From positions 1 through 64,000 of the forward strand of contig JALXBF010000033.1 in NCBI GenBank assembly GCA_026991575.1: a stretch of 64,000 nucleotides of DNA. The letters run 5' to 3'. The stretch comes from Planctomycetota bacterium. Lineage in GTDB: Bacteria; Planctomycetota; Planctomycetia; JALXBF01. The first letter of the stretch is position 1. Every line of letters begins with the position of its first letter. Under the pieces are notes generated by a model that was not told the DNA's origin, searched no databases, and saw only the letters and a list, made by a program, of their open reading frames with translations. The translations under genes were made by a program, and so were the position numbers. Below are positions 18,966 through 29,200 of this stretch, one piece after another.

Positions 18966-19416
18966 GTGGCTTCGGCCAAACGAGACCGTGTGCATCGACA
19001 CATCTCCTTTGATCTACTTCATCCAGGAGAACGAGCGGTACCTGCCCGTCGTGGAACCGGTATTCCGCATGGCCGAAGACGGCTACATTCAGATTGTTAC
19101 GTCGGTGATTACTCTGCTTGAAGTTCTCGTCTGGCCCTTGGAACAGAACCGCCAGGACCTCGCAGAACAGTACGCACAAATCCTCAGCTCCAACCCCGCC
19201 ATTCGGCTCGTCCCCGTCGACGCGACCGTTGCGGCGCTTGCCGCCGAGCTCCGGGCGATGCACAGACTGCGGGTTCCGGACGCCGTACAGCTCGCGACCG
19301 CCCTCCATCAGCAGGCTGACGTGTTCCTGACAAATGACCGGGATTTCCTCCGAGTCGATCCTCCACTTGACGTCGTGCTCGTGAGCAATCCGCTCCGGAA
19401 CGTGGGGCCAGGGTGA
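18946..19416 (+). CDS. PIN-domain protein (VapC-like ribonuclease fold)
   Basis: VCIDTSPLIYFIQEN (first Asp), TSVITLLEVLVWP (Glu), LRVPDAVQLATALHQQADVFLTNDRDFLRV (C-terminal Asp cluster). Confidence 0.85.
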   Translation: MRGNDVEWLRPNETVCIDTSPLIYFIQENERYLPVVEPVFRMAEDGYIQIVTSVITLLEVLVWPLEQNRQDLAEQYAQILSSNPAIRLVPVDATVAALAAELRAMHRLRVPDAVQLATALHQQADVFLTNDRDFLRVDPPLDVVLVSNPLRNVGPG

Positions 19417-20816
19417 CGGGGTCAACCACGGCCGCGGGTAGTTGGGGGCGGGTCCGCACGGACGACCGGGAAGCGGGGCGTTTGGAACGGAGCCCTGCTC
19501 GAATGCGCAGCCCCCGGCCTTGCGTGGCGCCATTCCCGATGGCCTGCACCACCTGGCGGTACCCCTTGTGCAACTTCTCGTCCCCAGTGGAACCGTCCAG
19601 GAGGGACACCGATGTGGGAGATCCACGCCATCAGGTTCGGACGGTGCGGGGGCCCATTTCGGCTTTCGCGCAGGCCTAGTAGGTCCGTCGTCTCGATGGG
19701 ATCCAATTCCGTCCGGGCTGTGGACACCGCCGGATGAAGCAGGCTGGGGCCGATCACGACGCACCGATGTGGTGCGTTCTCGCACAAGCTGAGTTGCACC
19801 CTACGCATGAAAGGGTACTTTGGAGTTCGTTGCTACGATCTGTTTGAGTGTTGCCATCCAGCCTTTGCGGAGCAACAGACGGCCGATCCGGGTCTCACTC
19901 TGCGGAAGGCCTGAATCAGGCCCAATAGTCTTGCGGTTACGAACCCAGCGCGTACGCGACACAGCTGAACGTAGACGCTGTCCCGCGGTGGCTTAAGACG
20001 GGGGAAACAGCCGTCTGCTGAACTGGCGGTCTTGGACTTACTCGCGCGACTCGTTCTGGATAGCTTGCCGGGGCGACCGCACCCGTGCGTGGGCCGTTGT
20101 CACCGCTCGGGCTCGCTGTGGTGTCGTTGAAGCCTGTGGTGGTTCGGCACGGACCGGCGCGCAGAGGTTGGAGGAGCTGGTCGAAGGCATAGAAAGCTGG
20201 GCTATGACAAGCCTGTTCCCCGCTTGAGGTTCTTTTTCCGTGGACAGAGCCTCTGCCCACCGCTACGTTCCGCCGGGGGGTTGCTTAAGGGGCCGGCCCG
20301 CAGGGAACTGTGGCTAGAACCGCTATGAGACGGGGCCCTCGTTTCCGACGTCTTGTCGGCGGTAAACTGCCACTTCGACCGCGCTCTCTGCGGCGCGGCC
20401 GGGTGAGTCGCGGGTGGCGCGAGGAGCAGGAGAGTCATGCCCGGTGTGCCGATAGGAACAGCGGGAGGAGATCAGAGGGACCGACAGTGGGTTTCGCGAA
20501 ACCTGCACGTCGCGGTGGTGTCCGGCTCATCGTGCTAGCCGGCCCAACCGCGGCGCAACGGGCGCTTCGGGACACCGTCCGGAAAAAGGCGGTTCCGCAA
20601 CCTGTCTAGCCAGACTCCTCCATCCAGGCAGCCTCAATCGCGGCAACTCTTCAATCAGGCTGCCGTTGAGATCACGGTGGGGCCTAACTACCAGCTACTG
20701 GGCGGCTCGTAAGGACCGACTGGATGCGGCGAATACATAGTGTGGGGTGGAGACGGAGCGTGGGCACGCTGCCATGCCCGATTCGACCGGAAAGCTACGC
20801 CGGGGGCCGAAGAATG

Positions 20817-21995
20817 CGTAGCACAACACGCGTCGCAATATGCCTGTGGCCTCTGTTGATCGCGCAGGCTCCAATTGGTGCGGTTTATGGGCAAGAGCAT
20901 GGCGCGGGTGCGGACAGCGCAGAGCTGTCACTGGACCGTGTGCTCGACGCTCACGAGGCGACGGTGGCGGCCGTGCAGCGGGTCTGGGCGAAGGCGGAGA
21001 TGCAGGTGCCGCGGCCCGGCGGCGGCTGGAAACCGGTCCTGTGGCTAGAGTGGGCTCGCGATGGCAGCATCGAGCGGTTCCGAACGCTCCGACCCGATCC
21101 CGAAAACCCGGAGGGACGCATCGTGGAAAGTGACGAGCTATTCCGCGGCACGCAGGTCTGGCGGCGGATACGCCGCATCCCTGGTGGCGCCGGCCAGAAC
21201 GCGGGGCTGGCCAGCGCCGAAGAAGCCTACAGGTACCTCATCGAACCAGCAGCAGGAAGAAATCTCCCGCACCCCAATCTTCCTGAGGCCCTTTTGCTCC
21301 GATTGGCTGACCCTCAAGGCCGTTTCCCAGGTGTTACCCTTCGTGAGCTGGTTCGTGCGTTTGCGGAAAAGCAGGGCCGCGTCGCGCTTTCTTCTGCGGA
21401 GAAGGCAGTTTCGATCAGCCTGATACCGAAAGACGCAACTGCGGCCGGAATAAAGAAGGTAGAGATCGAGCTTGACCCGCAGGCTGGCTACCTTGTGCGC
21501 AAAGTAGTCTGGCACATGCCGGCTGCCGACGAAGGCGAGCCCGCACACGACTGGCAGTATCAGCTGGAAGTGGTCCGATTCGATGGAGATGACGCCGGGG
21601 CGTACTTGCCCGTTGAGGTGCATTCAACGAACACTGCGACGGATCCGGCCAGTCATGCCCGGCTCGTAGTCACCGAACTCGTGCTCAATGAGCCGCTTCC
21701 GAACGAAGCCCTCGATTTCAGGATTCCTGCCGGCACTGTTGTCGGTTACTTCGACACACCTGACGGTAAACCACGCATTGCCGTGTGGGGAGCGAATAAC
21801 AAGCCGGAGAGGTTCTTTTCCAAGCTTGCCGATTTCCAACGGTACCTCGAGTCACAAGAAGCAGCCAGAGCAGGTGGTGGGTCTGCGTTTGGAACGGCCG
21901 CCATTCTGGGCCTGTTGATGGCCGTTCTCCTTTGGTTGGCTTACCGCCGACGCGACAGGCAGGACAGCCGTTCGGGTTCTGCCGCCGGCACTTGA
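20817..21995 (+). CDS. Secreted LolA-like protein with C-terminal TM and Arg-rich tail (cassette A, member 1)
   Basis: Signal peptide MRSTTRVAICLWPLLIAQAPIGAVYGQ; beta-rich body; C-terminal GTAAILGLLMAVLLWLAYRRRDRQ. ORF opens at 20724 but the signal peptide suggests this internal start. Confidence 0.65.
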   Translation, partial: RSTTRVAICLWPLLIAQAPIGAVYGQEHGAGADSAELSLDRVLDAHEATVAAVQRVWAKAEMQVPRPGGGWKPVLWLEWARDGSIERFRTLRPDPENPEGRIVESDELFRGTQVWRRIRRIPGGAGQNAGLASAEEAYRYLIEPAAGRNLPHPNLPEALLLRLADPQGRFPGVTLRELVRAFAEKQGRVALSSAEKAVSISLIPKDATAAGIKKVEIELDPQAGYLVRKVVWHMPAADEGEPAHDWQYQLEVVRFDGDDAGAYLPVEVHSTNTATDPASHARLVVTELVLNEPLPNEALDFRIPAGTVVGYFDTPDGKPRIAVWGANNKPERFFSKLADFQRYLESQEAARAGGGSAFGTAAILGLLMAVLLWLAYRRRDRQDSRSGSAAGT

Positions 21996-22179
21996 GCTTC
22001 TCGGGGGCTGATCTGAGCCAGGCGGGCTCCAGCGTCTCATACGCGGCCAGCTGAGGCAGCCGTTGCGCTCGACGGACGAGTCGCCTTGGGTCTTGGGCGG
22101 ATAGCCAGCTGTCGATGCTGTGGTTCAGGGCGAGAGCTGGGGTTAGGGACGTAGCTGAGCCCCAAGGACCTCATGACCG

Positions 22180-23316
22180 GTGGGGGCGATAGGCATGTGC
22201 CAGCCGCCGAGACAAACCTCGCTGTCAAAGTGGCTCGTCGGCATGGCTACGGCCAGAAACATACTTGTGCCGGCCACACTGATAGCGAGCGCCATGCTTG
22301 CATGGTGGGCTGCCCCAAGGGTGATTCCCGGGCTGGGTCTCTCCGTCAGACCTGCTGTGGACAGAGCCGGCCCGTGGACTGTCCAGCAGTTCAGCGACCT
22401 AGAGGTGCCCTTCGAGGTGTTTAATCGCACATGGTACAGCGTCACTCTTGTCGGAGTTGACTTGCCGTGTGGCGTGCGATCATGCTCCCTGTTCCGCGAT
22501 GGCCGCAACCCCGTCAGCACCCCCGCTCTGATACCGCCTGGCAGTCGTTTGACGGGAAACGTTCGCATTGAGAGCTCCGGGAGAACCGGCTCTGTACTAG
22601 TACCGGTCCAGTTCCGCTTCCTGGTGGGAGGTTTCGTGATATACGAACGACTGCAGATTCCTATCACGGTCTACGCTGCCTTATCGGTTAATCCGTGGCG
22701 GATCAACTTCGATTTCAGAGTCGGCAATAAGGATGTCCAACGGAGCCGAATCGTGATCGAGGCCAGATCGGAAGACCTGCTGCCTTTGTCTGTGGTAGCG
22801 AAACCGCGCTTCCTCGCTGTGGAGGCTTTCCAGAGGCCCCCTGCCGGTGCGGCGACGCATTCTGAGCTCCGACGTGCCGTGGTGGTTGTGCGCTGCGTAC
22901 GCCCAGGTCCGACCTGGGAAGGAGCCGTGTCGGGTTGTGTGGTGTTGCGCTTCAAGCATCCGCACCTGCGGTCGCTGCGCATCCCGGTAGTGTGCTTCGT
23001 ACCGCGAGCGAGAGTCGAGTATCGGCCACACGTGCTATGGATCGCTCCCCATGAGGTCGGGCAGGCGGTGACCAGACGGGTATGGTTCCGAGTGCGGCGC
23101 GGCGTGCGCATTCGCCTCCTGCAGTTGCCCAGGTGGGCAAAGGTTCGCCTCAGACAGGTAACTTCCGACGAGGTTGTCGCCACGGTTTCCTTGCGGTATC
23201 CCGGGTCCGGGCCACGTAGCAGTAAACTGACCTTTGTTGCCCAGGACGATGGTCAAGAAACGCTTCTGGAAGTTCCGATTCGGCCTGTTGCCGACACGAG
23301 CACCGACGCAAACTAG
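22180..23316 (+). CDS. DUF1573-like protein (cassette A, member 2)
   Basis: WTVQQFSDLEVPFEVFNRTWYSVTLVGVDLPCGVRSCSLFRDGRNPVSTPALIPPGSRLTGNVRIES, the typical DUF1573 layout; N-terminal hydrophobic segment. Confidence 0.65.
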   Translation: MGAIGMCQPPRQTSLSKWLVGMATARNILVPATLIASAMLAWWAAPRVIPGLGLSVRPAVDRAGPWTVQQFSDLEVPFEVFNRTWYSVTLVGVDLPCGVRSCSLFRDGRNPVSTPALIPPGSRLTGNVRIESSGRTGSVLVPVQFRFLVGGFVIYERLQIPITVYAALSVNPWRINFDFRVGNKDVQRSRIVIEARSEDLLPLSVVAKPRFLAVEAFQRPPAGAATHSELRRAVVVVRCVRPGPTWEGAVSGCVVLRFKHPHLRSLRIPVVCFVPRARVEYRPHVLWIAPHEVGQAVTRRVWFRVRRGVRIRLLQLPRWAKVRLRQVTSDEVVATVSLRYPGSGPRSSKLTFVAQDDGQETLLEVPIRPVADTSTDAN

Positions 23317-23323
23317 CCATTGC

Positions 23324-25066
23324 ATGGCGGCGCACCGACGGTGCACGCAGCGGCGCGGCCCCGTCGAGGCCTGGGTGCTCGTTTTCCTCGTCTTGTCCCA
23401 CGGCCTGCTCCTGTGGTACTCCGTCCACATCCATGGGCCCGTCTACGACGAAGAGGGCCATCTTGTCGCTGGTCTCAGGCACTGGCTGGAGGCGAACTTC
23501 GTGCCCTATCACCAGGATCCCCCCTTTGTGCGATTGCTCGCCACAGGGCCCATAGTCGCGTTCACGAGCCGGGAACACATCAGCATGCTGGTAAGCCCGG
23601 AGTCAGGGGCCAGTCTTCTCGGCAGCCCGTTCGAGGTATCACCGGGGCTGGCAAGGGGTTGGCTGCGCACGGCGCGAAAGGTGTGTACCCTTTTTTCCGT
23701 TGCCGGTCTCTTGGGCTGCTACGTGTGGGCTCGTTCCCTCGCACGCTCCCCTGTAGCGGGCTTGGTCGCAGCGGCGACCTGGGCGTACAGCCCGCTTGTG
23801 CTGGCCAACGGGTCGCTGTTCCTGGAGGACGTGCCGTGCGCAGCGCTCAGCCTTTGGGCTGCGATTGCTTTCGATCGATGGTACCGGCAGCGTACCGTGG
23901 GGGCGGCCGCAGCGGCCGGATTGCTCGTTGGGCTGGCCCTTGCCACGAAGTTCACCGCAGTCTTGGTCTTGGCCGCGTTGCTTCTTGCCTGGCTTGCCCT
24001 GCTGGTCCTGGACCGGCGCCGGCCACGCCTCCAGGACACGATCGATCTGGCCCTCCTGTTGACCATTGCGCTGTTCACGGTCAACGCTATGTATGCCTTC
24101 AAGGATAGCTTCGTGCGTCTGGACCGGTTTCGATTTACCAGCCGCCTTCTGGCCGGGCAGAGACCGCAAGACCAGCAGGGTGGCAATCGCTTCGCCAGTT
24201 CGTGGCTTGGACGTCTGCCTGTGCCGGTCCCTGCGCAGTATCTCATCGGGATGGATTTCCAGAGGAGGGAGTTCGAGCGGAAATACTGGTCCTACCTGCG
24301 TGGCGAGTGGAGGCTTGGCGGCTGGTGGTACTTTTACCTGTACGCCTTGAGTGTCAAGGAACCCATCGGTACCCTCGGGCTGCTCATCCTGGGGGGGCTG
24401 GCCGGGCTCCGACAGCTTACCGCGAACTACAGACTCAGCTGGGTGATTCTCCCGGCGGTCGTTGTGTTGGCGATCGTCAGTGCGCACACGGGCATCAACC
24501 GCCACGTTCGCTATGTCCTCCCGGCTATTCCCTTTCTGATCGTCTTGGCGAGCGTTGGCCTGGCACAGCGCGCTACCACCCAGTGGCTGGCAGCTGCCCT
24601 GTGTAGTCTTTCCGCTGCCGCGACGCTCTACGTTGCCCCTCACTTCCACGCCCATTTCAACCTGCTTGCAGGAGGCCCATCCAATGGGCCCCGGCACCTG
24701 CTCTTCAGTGCGATCGACTACGGTGAGGACCTGCTCGTACTGGCCCGTTGGCTGAGGCGGCATCCAGCGATTGTCCTTGATGGCGTCACCTGCGAACCGA
24801 ACGTGACGCGGCCGTCATGGCACGGGCTGCCTGACCGGAGTCCGCCAGCTGTCGTCGAACGACTCCGTCCAGGCTGGTACGCGGTCACGGTGATGACGCT
24901 GTACTACCGAGACCCCAGGTGGAAGTACTTCAGGATGCTCAAACCTTATCGCCAGTTTGGGTGGACGGTGTACCTGTACCGGGTGACTACCCAGGACATT
25001 CGGCGGCTACGCGCCGTCGCCGGATCGAACGGCTCCCGACCGTTCCCTGGCGATAGCGTGCCATAG
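23324..25066 (+). CDS. Multi-TM glycosyltransferase (GT39/ArnT-like) (cassette A, member 3)
   Basis: GPVYDEEGHLVAGLRHW; YWSYLRGEWRLGGWWYFYLYALSVKEPIGTLGLLI; many TM helices. Start MAAHRR preferred over 23234, which overlaps the upstream gene. Confidence 0.75.
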   Translation: MAAHRRCTQRRGPVEAWVLVFLVLSHGLLLWYSVHIHGPVYDEEGHLVAGLRHWLEANFVPYHQDPPFVRLLATGPIVAFTSREHISMLVSPESGASLLGSPFEVSPGLARGWLRTARKVCTLFSVAGLLGCYVWARSLARSPVAGLVAAATWAYSPLVLANGSLFLEDVPCAALSLWAAIAFDRWYRQRTVGAAAAAGLLVGLALATKFTAVLVLAALLLAWLALLVLDRRRPRLQDTIDLALLLTIALFTVNAMYAFKDSFVRLDRFRFTSRLLAGQRPQDQQGGNRFASSWLGRLPVPVPAQYLIGMDFQRREFERKYWSYLRGEWRLGGWWYFYLYALSVKEPIGTLGLLILGGLAGLRQLTANYRLSWVILPAVVVLAIVSAHTGINRHVRYVLPAIPFLIVLASVGLAQRATTQWLAAALCSLSAAATLYVAPHFHAHFNLLAGGPSNGPRHLLFSAIDYGEDLLVLARWLRRHPAIVLDGVTCEPNVTRPSWHGLPDRSPPAVVERLRPGWYAVTVMTLYYRDPRWKYFRMLKPYRQFGWTVYLYRVTTQDIRRLRAVAGSNGSRPFPGDSVP

Positions 25067-25341
25067 ATGCCCGTGTAGCGCTGCTCTCCCGTCCGACGCG
25101 GCTGACGGCCTTCCCGGGCTGAAAAAGCTAACGCTCGAGAACCTCCGCTCTCTCGCGGTCGCTGCTTTCTTTGCCTACCGCTGATGCCGCCCGCATCTGT
25201 TATCGTTTCCTCCAAGTATGCCAGCTGCCACACCATCGGTGTTGCGTCCGCACATTGCCTGCGTGATTCGTCACGGTTTTCTACTGCGGGCGCGCGGATC
25301 GTTGCATACGATGCTCAGGGATGTTCGGAAGGAGTGAGCCG

Positions 25342-26208
25342 ATGAAGCGTTCATTGCAAGATGCCAGGGTGCTGCTCACCGGTGCGACCGGCGGTCTGGG
25401 GACGGCACTGGCCCACGCACTTAGCCGTCGCGGCGCCCGGCTGCTGTTGACAGGCCGTAACCAGGATGCCCTCAGCCAACTGGCGGCTCAGCTTCAAGGA
25501 CGCACCGAGACCCATGTGCTCCGCGCCGACCTCACCAACCCGGAAGACCGAAACGCTCTGATCCAATCCGCCGCCGACCGCTTCGGCGCACTGGACGTGC
25601 TCATCAACAACGCCGGCCTCGGTGCACGCGGCCTGTTCGAAAACTCAGACCCGGAGGTGCTTCGCAAGCTGATGGAGGTCAACTTCTTTGCCCCCGCGGA
25701 ACTGATCCGTACAGCGCTGCCGCTCTTGGCCCGCGGCCGCCAACCGATCGTCGTTAACATCGGCTCGGCCAGCGGCCGTAGAGGGTTCCCCGTGCGGGCT
25801 GAGTACGCCGCAAGCAAGTTCGCCCTGGCCGGGCTGTCTGAGGTCCTGGCCGCGGAACTGTCCATCCATAACATCGACGTCCTGCTTGTTTCCCCCGGCC
25901 ATATCGCGACCGAATTCTTCCGCCACTTCGTGGCCAACACCACCCAGGCCGGGCGCACCGGTCAGATGCACGCCCGGGGCGTTCCGCCGGACGTGGCCGC
26001 TGAGAAGATCGTGCGCGCGATCGAACGGGGCAAACGAGAACTGATCTTTCCGTTCAAGATCTGGCTGACGCTCCTGGTCAACCGGCTCTTCCCGTGGATC
26101 CTGGACTACTTCGCGGCCAGGCATTGCCGTAAGCACTACACCGCCGAATCACGCTTGCGCCAGGAGCCCGGTTCGCCTCAGCCGATCTCCGATTCCGGCG
26201 GCCCGTAA
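25342..26208 (+). CDS. SDR-family NAD(P)-dependent oxidoreductase
   Basis: VLLTGATGGLGTALAHAL (TGxxxGxG), NNAG, S-YAASKFAL active site, SPGHIATEF. Confidence 0.93.
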   Translation: MKRSLQDARVLLTGATGGLGTALAHALSRRGARLLLTGRNQDALSQLAAQLQGRTETHVLRADLTNPEDRNALIQSAADRFGALDVLINNAGLGARGLFENSDPEVLRKLMEVNFFAPAELIRTALPLLARGRQPIVVNIGSASGRRGFPVRAEYAASKFALAGLSEVLAAELSIHNIDVLLVSPGHIATEFFRHFVANTTQAGRTGQMHARGVPPDVAAEKIVRAIERGKRELIFPFKIWLTLLVNRLFPWILDYFAARHCRKHYTAESRLRQEPGSPQPISDSGGP

Positions 26209-29200
26209 CCGCCTCCCCCTGGCGTCTCAATCCGAAGAATGTCGCCTGCCGACACGCGAACGTGTGCCTGCGGACCAAGCTCCTGCCATTGCGGTTCCGT
26301 GGAGCGGTCGGACGAGCGGTGCCAGAGGAGGTTCTTGCCTGATGCCCCGGGTCGGCCGCCCGCCAGACCGTAGGGCCTGGTGGTGCGGCGCGAAGTGAGC
26401 AGGGACACTTCCAGCGGGACAAGGAACTCGATCTCCCGAACCACACCATCGCCGCCCCGCTGGCGGCCAGCTCCGCCGGACCCCCTCCGCACGGCGAACC
26501 GGCGAAGCCGCACCGGAAACCGCATCTCAAGGATCTCCACGTCAGTGATTCGGGTGTTGGTCATGTGCGTGTGTACCGCGTCCGCTCCGGGGAAGTCCGG
26601 ACCGGCTCCGGCGCCGCCGGCAATCGTTTCGTAGTAAGAAATCGGTTCCGTGGCGTCGGGCGGGGTGCCAAAGAGAAAGTTGTTCATCGTCCCCTGGCTA
26701 GCGGCTACCACACCCAGGGCACCAAGGATGACGTCGACGACGCGCTGAGACGTCTCCACGTTGCCGCCCACGACGGCGGGCAGCTGCGAAGGATCTTCCT
26801 CATAGGAAGGGTTCAGGATCGTGCCTGACGGGATGATCAGGTCGATGGGTTCGAGCACGCCGGCGTTCAGCGGGATCGGTTCGTCGATCAAGCACCGCAG
26901 ACAGTACAGCACGGCGCTGGTGACGATGGCCCGGTTGGCGTTCAGATTGCCCGGATGCACCGGCCCCGTACCGCTGAAGTCGATCCGCGCACGCGGCTGG
27001 TCCCGGTCGTCACGGGAGACGACCACTTTCACGGCAATTGGCGTCCCATCGTCCATCTGGTCACGGAAACGGTACTCGCCCGGCGGGAACCGCTTCAGGG
27101 CCAACCGCATGGACCGGGCCGCAGCATCCTGGATGTGCCTCATGTAGGCGTGCACGCCGGCCAATCCGTAGCGGCGAACGAGTTCGCGGAGCAGGTTGGC
27201 GGCCATCTGATTGGCTGCCACCTGGGCTTTGATGTCCGCGATGTTGTCGTCCGGTCGGCGGCTGGGATAAGGGCCGGCCAGAAGCAGTTCCCGCAGCTTC
27301 TGCTCGTCGACCCGACCACCGCGGACGAAGCGGAACCAGCGGATCAACACGCCTTCTTCCACCAGCCGCCGCGAGAAGGGGGGCATGGAGCCCGGGGTTG
27401 CGCCGCCGATTTCCGCATGGTGAGCCCGGCTGGCTGCGAAGAATGCCAGGCGGGCGTGGCCGTGTTCGTCCGCTTCGAAGATCGGAGTGATCACGGTGAC
27501 GTCCGGGAGGTGGCTGCCGCCCCGAAACGGGTCGTTGGTCACGTAGACATCGCCGGGCTCGATTTCGCGCACGTCCTCCAGCAAGCACTTCACACACTCA
27601 CTCATGGCCCCCAGATGCACCGGGATGTGCGGCGCGTTGGCCACCAGATCACCTTCCGGTGTAAAGATCGCGCAGGAAAAGTCCAACCGCTCCTTGACGT
27701 TCGTCGAAAGGGCCGTCTTCTGCAGTGTTGCCCCCGCCTGTTCGGCGATCGACATGAAGTGATTGCGGAACAGCTCCAGCCGCACCGGGTCGGGCCGCTC
27801 GTACTCCTCGGGCGCCAGTTGATCGTGACCTGTCATCCCGGATCGGTCGCGGAGCACGATATCATCTGTTTCCGTCAGCTCAGCGGTCCAACCGGGCTCA
27901 ATCACGACTGTCGACGTGGGTTCGACCACGATGGCCGGGCCGTCCAGGCAGTGGCCGGGACGGAGGGATTGACGCAGGTAGACAGGCGTCTCGTGCCAGC
28001 GGCCTTCGAAGTAGCTTCGCACCGTGCGAGCTGGCTGCGGTGGCCCGCTGGCCGGGTCGGGTCGGGCCAGCTCCGGTCGGGGTAGGGCCCCGCTTCGAGA
28101 AACGCGCGCGGCGTAGATCTCAATCGGCCTCCCCTCGTATTCGAAGCCGTACATCTGCCGGTGCAAGCGGCGGAATTCGCGGGCGTAGTCACCGTCAGGT
28201 GGCTCTGGTACGGTGATCGTCGTGTCCTGAGCCTGAAAGCGCAACTCCAACATGCGATGGGGCGGTTCCATCTGAGGGGGGGCGATCCCTTCGGCAGCCA
28301 GCAACTCCGTCACCTGCCGTTCCAGCCGCTGGAACGTTTCCTCCAGGCCGCTGGGGCGGACCTCCCCGTCGGCTACGAACTCCGCGTAAGGCCGAGCGAT
28401 CGTCTCCTCGGCAAACTTGGTCACGTCGGCCGTGCCGATTCCCAGCGCGCTGAGCACTCCTGCGTAAGGGCTGCACAGGACGGTCCGGATGCCGAGCGAT
28501 CGGGCAATGGCACAGGCGTGCTGCGCACCGGCACCTCCAAAGCTGACCAGCACGTAGTCACGCACGTCGTAGCCTCGCGAGATGGAAATCCGCTTGATCG
28601 CCGCGGCCATGTTCGCGTTGGCGATCTGCACGAACCCCTCGGCCAGTTGCTCCCGGCGGTAGCGGACCCCGGTGGCCGTGTGGATCTGCTCGATCAGTTC
28701 ATCCAGCCGCCGGATTACGGCATCCCGGTCCAACGGAAACGGGAAATGCTCGGGCACCAGCTTGCCCAGGAACAAGTTCACGTCGGTCACGCACAGCGGC
28801 CCCCCCTTCCCGTAGCAGGCCGGTCCCGGGTCGGCACCGGCAGAGCGCGGCCCGACCTGGGGCTTAACGCCGTCGAACCAGCAGATCGAACCGCCACCGG
28901 CGGCGACCGTTTCGATGGCCAGCATGGGGGCGACGATGCGCACCCCGGTACGCCCCGCCGGGTCGCGTAACTCCATTTCGTACCGTCGCTCGTACTGGCC
29001 GTCGAAGCGGCTGACGTCTGTGGACGTACCGCCCATGTCAAAGCCGATCACCTTTTCAAACCCGGCCCGTCGCCCCACGAACACGGCGCCGACAACGCCA
29101 CCGGCAGGACCGGACAGGATCACATCCCGCCCGCGTACTGTGTCGGCGGACGTTACCGAGCCGCTGCTGGTCATGATCTTCAGCTCGGCCTCGGGCAGCC

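Noticed and set aside
23639-24763. 374-aa minus-strand ORF
   Set aside because: Antisense shadow of the cassette A glycosyltransferase.
26955-28085. 376-aa plus-strand ORF
   Set aside because: Antisense of the hydantoinase/oxoprolinase gene; no recognisable motifs.
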